DNA from: Bacteroidota bacterium
GTDB taxonomy: Bacteria; Bacteroidota; Bacteroidia; Bacteroidales; JAKIYJ01
Direction of reading: 5' to 3'
Assembly (NCBI GenBank): GCA_022708585.1
Contig: JAKIYJ010000110.1
Coordinates: 1-5,406 of the forward strand
DNA length: 5,406 nt
Shown here: in pieces, positions 1 through 5,406 of the stretch
Position numbering within the stretch: position 1 is the first letter of the stretch
How the letters are laid out: the number at the start of each line of letters is the position of its first letter
Notes under the pieces: generated by a model
Database searches by the model: none
What the model was told of the DNA's origin: nothing
Seen by the model: the letters and a program-made list of their open reading frames with translations, nothing else
Translations under genes and position numbers: made by a program

Positions 1-2244
1 AGGTGTATAATTTCTTACTCTTGATTCTGGTAAAGAACTAAAAAGTTTTCTTATATCATCCATAATACCAGTATATGTTGCAGGATTTGAACGAGGCGTT
101 TTCCCAATTGGCGATTGGTCTACTTCTATAACTTTATCTATATTTTTAATCCCTTCTATACTCGAATAAGGAAGAGGGTTCCTTTCACTTTTATATAAAA
201 TACGACTAAGTGCAGGATACAATGTTTCATTAATTAATGAAGATTTTCCACTTCCAGAAACACCAGTAATACAAACTAATGTGCCCAATGGTATTTTAAG
301 ATCAATGTTTTTCAAATTATTACCACAAGCCCCTCTTAAAATTAAGACATTCCCATTTCCTTTTCTTCTAATAAATGGTACTTCGATTTTTTTTGTCCCA
401 TTCAAATATTGAGCTGTAAGGGTATTCGATTTAATAATTTCAGAAAGAGTACCCTGTGCTACTATATAACCACCATGCACGCCAGCAGCCGGTCCCATAT
501 CAATAATAAAATCCGAAGAACGAATCATCTCTTCATCATGTTCAATAACAAAAACTGAATTCTGTAAGTCTCTCAAATTTTTAAGAGTTTCTATTAACCT
601 CATATTATCTCTCTGATGTAATCCTATACTTGGTTCATCAAGTATATATAAAACATTGGTTAATCCAGAACCTATTTGTGTTGCAAGTCTTATTCTTTGC
701 GATTCTCCGCCCGATAAAGAAGTGGCATTCCTGTTAAGAGTAAGATAATCCAGTCCAATATCAATTAAAAATTGAATCCTTTTTGAAATTTCATTTATGA
801 TTTCAACTGCTATAGTTTTTTTCCTTTCATTTTTAATTTCTAAAACATTGAGAATCCATTTTTTTAAGGCGATTAAATCAAGTGAAGCTACTTCTGAAAT
901 ATTTTTATCATTAATTTTAAAGAAAAGAGACTCTTTTTTGAGCCTGGCACCATTGCATTCCGGACAAACAATCTTGTTCATAAAACTATTTGCCCATTTT
1001 TGTATTACAGCTGAACTGTCTTCGTTTTTTTGTGAAATGATGAAATTTACTATTCCCTCAAAAGTTAAAGTATATATCTCGGATATACCACTTTGTTCAC
1101 TTTTAAAACGAAAAACCTCATTTGTTCCGTACAAGATAATATTAATAGCTTCTTCGGGTATGTCCTTGACAGGAGTATCCAAATCAAAATCAAATTTTTT
1201 CCCAATACCTTCAAGCTGTCTAAATATCCAGGAAGGTTTATATTTCCCAACTGGAATTATAGCACCTTCTTTAATGCTTAAATTCCTGTTAGGGATGATT
1301 TTATTAATATCTATTTCAGAAATTTCACCAAGGCCATTACATTTAGGACAGGTACCATAAGGAGAATTGAAAGAAAAAGAGTTCGGTTCAGGCTCATTAT
1401 AAGAAATTCCTGTTGTAGGACACATCAATAAACGACTATAATAGTTGTAATTACCATCTTCTTCATTTAATACCATCATAACACCCTTACCTTGTTTCAT
1501 AGCAATAGTTATAGATTCTGACAGTCTTTTTTTGTTATTTTCATTAATTTTAATTCGGTCAACAAATATTTCAATATCATGAACCTTATATCTGTCAGTT
1601 TGCATCCTTTCATATATATTGATAATCTCACCATCCAGTCTGACTTTAAGAAAACCCTGTCGCCTGATTTGTTCAAACAATTCACGATAATGTCCTTTCC
1701 TGCCTTTTACAACAGGTGCAAGTAGTGATATAGTTTTACCATTATATTTTTGCAATATAAGGTTTATAATTTGATTTTCTGAATATTTAACCATTGGCTC
1801 ACCTGTTTTCCATGAATATGCATCGGCTATACGGGCATAAAGCAAACGGAGAAAATCATATATTTCAGTTATTGTACCAACAGTAGAACGTGGATTCTTA
1901 ATAGCAGATTTTTGTTCAATAGAAATCACAGGGCTTAATCCCGTGATACTATCAACATCGGGTCGTTCAAAATTACCAATAAAATGACGAGCATAAGATG
2001 AAAAAGTTTCCATATAGCGACGTTGTCCTTCTGCATAAATAGTATCAAAAGCCAGTGAAGATTTTCCACAGCCACTTATTCCAGTTATAACAACAAGTTT
2101 TTTTCTGGGGATTTTTATATCAATATTTTTAAGATTGTGAACTCTCGCCCCTTCAACATACATAAAATTTTCATCATAATCTTTTGAAAATATTTCTTCT
2201 ATTTGCAAATTAATTGAATCATTAATCGTTTCATTCTGGCTCAT
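1..2244 (-). CDS. uvrA: UvrA, excinuclease ABC subunit A (C-terminus beyond the window)
   Basis: UvrA is the damage-sensing ATPase of nucleotide excision repair. It binds DNA as a dimer and loads UvrB on the lesion. The minus-strand frame is open for 748 codons from the ATG at 2244 to the window edge, ending in the conserved TPRSNPATYTG...ESR...YTP region; about 190 residues are missing compared with the usual 940 or so. Visible parts: Walker A of the first ATPase domain (GISGCGKSS, about 55-63, K61); the AEGQRRY segment (71-77); a UvrB-binding region with KGRKGHYRELFEQIRRQGF (180-198); a cysteine region at 275-302; CPEC (427-430); signature LSGGESQR (510-517); Walker B LYILDEPSIGLH (532-543); VIEHD (567-571); second Walker A GVSGSGKSS (661-669). 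The second signature and Walker B fall outside. An in-frame stop at 2278-2280 limits the start. Met28 (ATG at 2163) would match the usual UvrA N-terminus, so the first 27 residues are uncertain. The UvrB-binding region argues for true UvrA rather than a UvrA-like paralogue lacking it. Confidence 0.97.
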   Translation of the reverse strand, partial: MSQNETINDSINLQIEEIFSKDYDENFMYVEGARVHNLKNIDIKIPRKKLVVITGISGCGKSSLAFDTIYAEGQRRYMETFSSYARHFIGNFERPDVDSITGLSPVISIEQKSAIKNPRSTVGTITEIYDFLRLLYARIADAYSWKTGEPMVKYSENQIINLILQKYNGKTISLLAPVVKGRKGHYRELFEQIRRQGFLKVRLDGEIINIYERMQTDRYKVHDIEIFVDRIKINENNKKRLSESITIAMKQGKGVMMVLNEEDGNYNYYSRLLMCPTTGISYNEPEPNSFSFNSPYGTCPKCNGLGEISEIDINKIIPNRNLSIKEGAIIPVGKYKPSWIFRQLEGIGKKFDFDLDTPVKDIPEEAINIILYGTNEVFRFKSEQSGISEIYTLTFEGIVNFIISQKNEDSSAVIQKWANSFMNKIVCPECNGARLKKESLFFKINDKNISEVASLDLIALKKWILNVLEIKNERKKTIAVEIINEISKRIQFLIDIGLDYLTLNRNATSLSGGESQRIRLATQIGSGLTNVLYILDEPSIGLHQRDNMRLIETLKNLRDLQNSVFVIEHDEEMIRSSDFIIDMGPAAGVHGGYIVAQGTLSEIIKSNTLTAQYLNGTKKIEVPFIRRKGNGNVLILRGACGNNLKNIDLKIPLGTLVCITGVSGSGKSSLINETLYPALSRILYKSERNPLPYSSIEGIKNIDKVIEVDQSPIGKTPRSNPATYTGIMDDIRKLFSSLPESRVRNYTP

Positions 2245-2270
2245 TGCAACAATATCTCTAAAATGAAAAA

Positions 2271-2291
2271 TGCAAAATTAATTATTTTGCA
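2271..2291. promoter_or_regulatory. 21-bp palindrome overlapping a -7-like box upstream of uvrA
   Basis: TGCAAAAT (2271-2278) and ATTTTGCA (2284-2291) are perfect inverted arms around a 5-base centre. On the minus strand the sequence TAATTTTG (2280-2273) matches the Bacteroidota -7 consensus TAnnTTTG, which would put the uvrA transcript start near 2268 and give a leader of about 25 bases. I see no good TTG box at the expected distance upstream, so the promoter call is weak. The symmetry could be an operator for a dimeric regulator, or a by-product of the -7 box in AT-rich DNA. Confidence 0.35.
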
Positions 2292-2316
2292 GGCATAAAG
2301 TTCTTACCTTGGAAAA

Positions 2317-2347
2317 TAAAGAAAGGCTGCTAAGCAGCCTTTCTTTA
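2317..2347 (-). terminator. Intrinsic terminator after rpmB
   Basis: A 14-bp perfect stem (2317-2330 with 2334-2347, core GAAAGGCTGC / GCAGCCTTTC) closes a 3-base loop. In the minus-strand transcript the 3' arm ends in U-rich sequence (TTTCTTTATTTT), as expected of a Rho-independent terminator. It lies 35 bases after the rpmB stop and ahead of the uvrA leader, so it should separate the two transcripts. The near-symmetric T-rich arm on the plus strand might also stop transcription from the other side, but no plus-strand gene is present. Confidence 0.85.
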
Positions 2348-2381
2348 GTTATTAACCCAATCATTTATTTATTATGAAAAA

Positions 2382-2615
2382 TTAAATTTTACCCTTTTCT
2401 TTATACTTTTTAATACAGGCACTTATTCCTTTTTTATCAATGGTACGAAGAGCCGAAGTCGAAATTTTTAATGTAACCCAGCTGTTTTCTTCGGGTATGA
2501 AAAATTTTTTTGTTTGTAAATTTGGTGCAAAAACTCTCTTGGTTTTAATATTTGAGTGCGACACCTTATGCCCTTTTATTCTCTTTTTACCTGTAAGTTG
2601 ACAAATCCTTGCCAT
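2382..2615 (-). CDS. rpmB: Ribosomal protein bL28 (50S subunit)
   Basis: This is a 77-residue basic protein of the large ribosomal subunit, the usual size for bL28 (about 75-85). Recognisable family features are the N-terminal ARICQLTGKK (2-11), the GHKVSHSNIKTKRVFAPNLQ stretch (15-34) and the C-terminal LKIST.ALRTIDKKG (49-63). Only one cysteine is present in the N-terminal motif (C5), as in the zinc-free form found in E. coli, not the CxxC form. The start is supported by an SD-like AAAGGA (2625-2630) nine bases before the ATG and by a good promoter candidate just upstream. A terminator follows within 40 bases, so rpmB appears to be transcribed alone. In many Bacteroidota it is followed by rpmG and a small DUF4295 gene; neither is here. 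Confidence 0.96.
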   Translation of the reverse strand: MARICQLTGKKRIKGHKVSHSNIKTKRVFAPNLQTKKFFIPEENSWVTLKISTSALRTIDKKGISACIKKYKEKGKI

Positions 2616-2624
2616 TGTTCAATA

Positions 2625-2630
2625 TCCTTT
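2625..2630 (-). promoter_or_regulatory. SD-like ribosome binding site of rpmB
   Basis: The minus strand reads AAAGGA nine bases before the rpmB ATG. It is the clearest Shine-Dalgarno-like match seen in this window; ugd (preceded by TTTTTATTACT) and uxs (preceded by ATAATTTTTT) have none, as is common in Bacteroidota. Confidence 0.45.
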
Positions 2631-2658
2631 ATATACTTTGTAAAATTTAATTCTGTTG

Positions 2659-2689
2659 CAAAATTAAAAAATATTTTTATATATACAAA
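2659..2689 (-). promoter_or_regulatory. Promoter of rpmB, Bacteroidota -33/-7 type
   Basis: On the minus strand TTTG (2689-2686) is followed after 19 bases by TAATTTTG (2666-2659), a full match to the primary sigma factor consensus known from Bacteroidota (TTTG at -33, TAnnTTTG at -7). The predicted start near 2654 gives a leader of about 40 bases. Two runs of nine A residues on this strand (plus-strand T runs 2694-2702 and 2704-2712) lie just upstream of the -33 box, where an UP-like A-tract would stimulate a ribosomal protein promoter. A second TAnnTTTG match (2693-2686) overlaps the -33 box but has no partner upstream. Confidence 0.6.
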
Positions 2690-2712
2690 TATATTTTTTT
2701 TTATTTTTTTTT

Positions 2713-2775
2713 AAGGCATATTCTAATAATTCATTTTTATTACAAAATCATAGACCTTATTAAATTATTTTGAAG
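2713..2775. other. AT-rich spacer with no gene seen
   Basis: This short stretch lies between the A-tract of the rpmB promoter and the left end of the repeat. I see no coding frame, no clear hairpin and no promoter box matching TAnnTTTG. No intrinsic terminator for the ugd-uxs transcript is visible here, so read-through toward rpmB is possible. Confidence 0.5.
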
Positions 2776-2930
2776 TAATTAGTGTCTGTTCATAAAGTCA
2801 AGAGTTTGTTTCAGAATGTTCGAGTTTGAGGTTTCGATAGCCTGAAAATCAGGAGTGTACTAAAAGTACATGACTGATTTGAAGGCTGAGAATAACGATG
2901 AAATCGGACATTATGGACAAACTCTAATTA
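2776..2930. repeat. MITE-like 155-bp repeat, complete copy
   Basis: The two ends form imperfect terminal inverted repeats of 24 bases (2776-2799 and 2907-2930, 20 of 24 matching), both beginning TAATTAG. The middle holds a nested hairpin: AGCCT (2839-2843) with AGGCT (2883-2887), AAATCAG (2846-2852) with CTGATTT (2874-2880), and TGTACT (2856-2861) with AGTACA (2865-2870) around an AAA loop. The first 79 bases recur at 5328-5406 with three mismatches in the same orientation. The element has no open frame large enough for a transposase, so if mobile it would depend on an enzyme supplied elsewhere. Its right end overlaps the uxs reading frame (2911-2930). It could also be the remnant or end of a larger insertion sequence; I do not recognise the family by name. 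Confidence 0.75.
2839..2887. other. Nested hairpin in the centre of the repeat
   Basis: Three stem segments of 5, 7 and 6 bp, separated by small internal loops, stack into one long hairpin with an AAA tip. It lies downstream of uxs in the minus-strand transcript and could shield its 3' end or impede read-through. No U tract follows on either strand, so it is not a standard intrinsic terminator. Confidence 0.65.
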
Positions 2931-3858
2931 ATTGTTTAAAATAATCTATTGTTTTAATTAGTCCTGTTTCGAGAGAAATTGCAGGTTGCCATGCAAGTTT
3001 TTCTTTTGATAGCGAAATATCGGGTTGCCTTTGTGTTGGGTCATCAGCAGGTAAAGGCATATAAATAATTTTTGAAGATGATCCAGTGAGTTCAATGATT
3101 TTTTGAGCAAGTTCAAGAATTGTAAATTCGCCAGGATTACCTATATTAACAGGACCTGTAAAATTTTTATCAGTCTTCATCATTAATATCATTGCATTAA
3201 TAAGATCATCAACATAGCAAAAACTTCTTGTTTGGCTCCCATCACCATATATAGTAATATCTTCATTTTTCAATGCTTGCATAATAAAATTAGACACCAC
3301 TCGTCCATCATTAGGATGCATTCTTGGCCCGTAAGTATTGAAGATTCTAACTATTTTAATATTGACATTGTTTTGCCTGTGATAATTGATAAAAAGAGAT
3401 TCAGCACAACGCTTCCCTTCATCATAACATGCTCTTGGACCAATAGGATTAACGTGTCCCCAACATGTTTCAACCTGGGGATGTATTTCAGGATCTCCAT
3501 AGACCTCACTTGTAGAAGCTTGAAGTATGGTAGCATTGGTCCTTTTGGCAAGCCCCAGCATATTTATGGAACCCATCACTGAAGTTTTAATGGTTTTAAT
3601 AGCATTATACTGGTAATGTATTGGAGATGCCGGACATGCTAAATTATATATTTCGTCAACTTCCAAAAAAACAGGCATAGTAATATCATGACGAATAATT
3701 TCAAAATATGGATTATTAATAAGGTGAATAATGTTTTGTTTAGAACCTGTAAAATAGTTGTCAAGACATATTACATCATTACCTTCATTAAGTAATCGTT
3801 CACAAAGATGCGAACCTAAAAAACCAGCACCGCCAGTAACAAGTATACGTTTACGCAT
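2911..3858 (-). CDS. uxs: UDP-glucuronate decarboxylase (UDP-xylose synthase)
   Basis: This NAD-dependent short-chain dehydrogenase of 315 residues should convert UDP-glucuronate to UDP-xylose and CO2 in the cytoplasm. The NAD-binding Rossmann motif is GGAGFLGSH (9-17), with D33 for the adenosine ribose. The family-specific YNLACPASPIHYQ (71-83), TSEVYGDP (116-123, with T116 and E118), WGHVNPIG (133-140), catalytic YDEGK (Y145, K149), RIFNTYGPRM (171-180) and DDPTQRQPDI (272-281, R277) separate it from dTDP-glucose dehydratases and UDP-glucose epimerases. Length is normal for the bacterial family. The ATG lies 10 bases after the ugd stop with no SD, indicating one transcript with ugd. The product is the second step after Ugd. 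The last residues (about RVCP) and the TAA stop are read from the end of the MITE-like repeat, so the native tail was probably replaced; the catalytic core is untouched. Confidence 0.95.
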   Translation of the reverse strand: MRKRILVTGGAGFLGSHLCERLLNEGNDVICLDNYFTGSKQNIIHLINNPYFEIIRHDITMPVFLEVDEIYNLACPASPIHYQYNAIKTIKTSVMGSINMLGLAKRTNATILQASTSEVYGDPEIHPQVETCWGHVNPIGPRACYDEGKRCAESLFINYHRQNNVNIKIVRIFNTYGPRMHPNDGRVVSNFIMQALKNEDITIYGDGSQTRSFCYVDDLINAMILMMKTDKNFTGPVNIGNPGEFTILELAQKIIELTGSSSKIIYMPLPADDPTQRQPDISLSKEKLAWQPAISLETGLIKTIDYFKQLIRVCP

Positions 3859-3868
3859 AAAAAATTAT

Positions 3869-5182
3869 TTAGATACCAATACCATAATAAACAAAACCCG
3901 ATTCCTTTAATGCAAAGCGGTCATATATATTTCTTCCATCAAATATAATATGCTGTTTCATTAATTGTTTCACTTTATTCCAATCCGGAAATCTGAATTC
4001 ATACCATTCTGTTAAAAGCATTAATGCATCAGCATCCTGTAATGATTCATAAGCATTATTAGCATACAGTATTTTATCGTTTAATATTTTTTTTGCTTCT
4101 CTCATAGCCTCAGGATCATAAACAATAACTTTTGCCCCTTCTTTTATAAGTTTTTCTATCACAACCAGCGAAGGTGCTTCACGCATATCATCTGTCATAG
4201 GTTTGAAAGACAACCCCCATATTGCAATTTTTAAATCTTTAATATTGTTATTAAAATGTTTTTTCAGCTTATTAAACAAAACCGACTTTTGCTCTTCGTT
4301 TACAGTTTCAACAGCTTGCAATATTCTGAGTTGATAGTTGTTATTTTGAGCCGTTTTAATTAAGGCTTTAACATCTTTTGGAAAACAACTTCCACCATAG
4401 CCAATACCCGGATAAATAAATTTATTGCCTATTCTGCTATCACTTCCAATACCTTTTCTAACAAGATTTATATCTGCACCAACAATTTCGCAAAGATTTG
4501 CAATATCATTCATAAAACTTATTTTAGTCGCCAGCATTGAATTAGCTACATATTTGGTCATTTCAGCTGAAGAAATGTCCATAAATATTACAGGATGACC
4601 ATTAAGCAAGAAAGGCTTATATAAACTGTTCATTATTTCCTGTGCTTTTGGTGATTCTACGCCCACAATAATGCGATCTGGTTTGAGAAAATCTTCTATG
4701 GCAGATCCTTCTTTAAGAAATTCAGGATTAGAAGCTATATCAAAAGGAATATTGACTTTTCGTTTGCAGAGCACTTCTTCAATGATTTGGCGTACCTTGT
4801 TTGAAGTTCCAACTGGAACAGTACTTTTAGTAACCACAAGTATATATTTGTTGATGTTTTCAGCAATTTCACTTGCTACCGACAAAACATGCGATAAATC
4901 AGCACTGCCATCCTCGTCAGGAGGAGTTCCAACAGCAATAAATACTACCTCGCATTCATTGATAGATTCAGCAATACTTGTTGAAAAATGTAATCTGTCT
5001 TTTGCTATATTGGATTCAATAAGTTTATCCAATCCGGGTTCAAAAATAGGCACAATCCCCTTTTTCAAATTATTAATTTTATTTTCATCAATATCTACGC
5101 AGGTAACATCAATGCCTACTTCAGCAAAACAGGTGCCTGTGACAAGACCAACATAACCAGTACCTATAACACTAATTTTCAT
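3869..5182 (-). CDS. ugd: UDP-glucose 6-dehydrogenase
   Basis: The enzyme oxidises UDP-glucose to UDP-glucuronate with two NAD+, in two steps through a thioester on a cysteine. At 437 residues it has the usual bacterial length. Visible features: N-terminal NAD-binding GTGYVG (7-12) and D30 at the end of the second strand; GTPP (85-88); STVPVGT (120-126); NPEFLKEG (152-159) with E156; AEMTKYVAN (206-214) with K210; the catalytic loop GYGGSCFPKD (261-270) with nucleophile C266 and D270; and the C-terminal UDP-binding domain with WGLSFKP.TDD.REAPS (322-338). All key residues are present. The closely related UDP-sugar dehydrogenases for ManNAc or GlcNAc are less likely given this match and the uxs partner. 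It is the first gene of the pair, preceded by a leader of about 100 bases and a promoter candidate. No SD is seen before the ATG. Its UDP-glucuronate may feed other glycan routes besides Uxs. Confidence 0.96.
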   Translation of the reverse strand: MKISVIGTGYVGLVTGTCFAEVGIDVTCVDIDENKINNLKKGIVPIFEPGLDKLIESNIAKDRLHFSTSIAESINECEVVFIAVGTPPDEDGSADLSHVLSVASEIAENINKYILVVTKSTVPVGTSNKVRQIIEEVLCKRKVNIPFDIASNPEFLKEGSAIEDFLKPDRIIVGVESPKAQEIMNSLYKPFLLNGHPVIFMDISSAEMTKYVANSMLATKISFMNDIANLCEIVGADINLVRKGIGSDSRIGNKFIYPGIGYGGSCFPKDVKALIKTAQNNNYQLRILQAVETVNEEQKSVLFNKLKKHFNNNIKDLKIAIWGLSFKPMTDDMREAPSLVVIEKLIKEGAKVIVYDPEAMREAKKILNDKILYANNAYESLQDADALMLLTEWYEFRFPDWNKVKQLMKQHIIFDGRNIYDRFALKESGFVYYGIGI

Positions 5183-5248
5183 AGTAATAAAAATAGATAA
5201 TTATAATAGTAAACTCGCAAATAATTATAAAAATTATAAAACTTAGAT

Positions 5249-5281
5249 AGTGTTAAAACAAGAAAATTAAACAATAACACT
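5249..5281 (-). promoter_or_regulatory. Stem-loop at the 5' end of the ugd leader
   Basis: AGTGTTA (5249-5255) and TAACACT (5275-5281) are perfect 7-bp inverted arms 19 bases apart. With transcription starting near 5284 from the promoter candidate, the hairpin would sit almost at the very 5' end of the ugd-uxs mRNA, where it could protect the transcript; as DNA it could bind a dimeric regulator. The loop is long and A/T-rich, and no known riboswitch class is recognised in the rest of the leader (5183-5248). Confidence 0.35.
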
Positions 5282-5288
5282 TATTGAG

Positions 5289-5318
5289 CAAAATTATTAA
5301 AAAAATATTTAAAAACAA
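5289..5318 (-). promoter_or_regulatory. Promoter candidate for ugd-uxs, Bacteroidota type
   Basis: On the minus strand TTG (5318-5316) is followed after 19 bases by TAATTTTG (5296-5289). Box sequence and spacing are the same as in the rpmB promoter. The predicted start near 5284 gives a leader of about 100 bases. The repeat copy ends only about ten bases upstream of the -33 box. Confidence 0.55.
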
Positions 5319-5327
5319 CAATATGTA

Positions 5328-5406
5328 TAATTAGTGTCTGTCCATAAAGTCAATAGTTTGTTTCAGAATGTTCGAGTTCGAGGTTTCGATAGCCTGAAAA
5401 TCAGGA
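5328..5406. repeat. Second copy of the MITE-like repeat, cut by the window edge
   Basis: These 79 bases match 2776-2854 at 76 positions (differences at 5342, 5354 and 5379), in the same orientation, beginning with the shared TAATTAG end. The sequence stops inside the left arm of the central hairpin because the window ends, so whether the copy is complete cannot be seen. It lies directly upstream of the ugd promoter candidate. Confidence 0.85.

Noticed and set aside
797..1360. A 187-codon open frame on the plus strand
   Set aside because: It lies wholly antisense to conserved UvrA sequence (about residues 295-482), its translation resembles no protein I know, and it has no promoter or ribosome site. 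It is a by-product of the AT-rich coding strand.
1..2244. uvrA as a frameshifted or truncated gene
   Set aside because: The minus-strand translation is continuous, with every motif in order and 748 codons exactly filling the interval. It is incomplete only because the window ends.
2692..2712. Plus-strand T runs as a terminator tail
   Set aside because: No GC-rich stem precedes them on the plus strand and no plus-strand gene ends here. They fit better as A-tracts upstream of the rpmB promoter.
2839..2887. Central hairpin of the repeat as an intrinsic terminator for ugd-uxs
   Set aside because: Neither side of the stem is followed by a run of U, and the stem is interrupted by internal loops.
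3232..3582. Plus-strand open frame opposite uxs, and a similar one at 4671-5156 opposite ugd
   Set aside because: Both are antisense to conserved enzyme cores and show no recognisable domain.
2776..5406. Two repeat copies as a CRISPR array or as attachment sites of an integrated element
   Set aside because: There are only two copies, 2.5 kb apart, with ordinary genes between them and no cas, integrase or transposase gene in the window.

Overview
The window comes from a low-GC bacterium, most likely of the phylum Bacteroidota. Three things point there: promoter-like boxes of the Bacteroidota type (TTG or TTTG, about 19 bases, then TAATTTTG); two of the four genes (ugd and uxs) with no recognisable Shine-Dalgarno sequence; and the sequence style of UvrA and ribosomal protein bL28. 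The assignment rests on recognition, not on a database search.

All four genes lie on the minus strand, so transcription runs from high to low coordinates. From right to left: a short repeat cut by the window edge (5328-5406); an AT-rich leader with a promoter candidate and a stem-loop; ugd (UDP-glucose 6-dehydrogenase, 3869-5182); uxs (UDP-glucuronate decarboxylase / UDP-xylose synthase, 2911-3858), 10 bases after ugd; a full copy of the same repeat (2776-2930) that overlaps the 3' end of uxs; an A/T-rich spacer with the rpmB promoter; rpmB (bL28, 2382-2615); a strong intrinsic terminator (2317-2347); a short palindromic leader; and uvrA (1-2244), whose last roughly 190 codons lie beyond the left edge.

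ugd and uxs form a two-step pathway, UDP-glucose to UDP-glucuronate to UDP-xylose, supplying sugar nucleotides for surface polysaccharide or other glycans. rpmB and uvrA are housekeeping genes for translation and nucleotide excision repair, separated from each other by a terminator.

The least ordinary part is the repeat. It is about 155 bp with imperfect terminal inverted repeats and a nested central hairpin, like a miniature inverted-repeat element. Two copies in the same orientation bracket the ugd-uxs pair, and the right end of the complete copy encodes the last residues and the stop codon of Uxs. No CRISPR array, tRNA, rRNA, transposase gene or defence system was found, and I see no convincing undescribed multi-gene system here.
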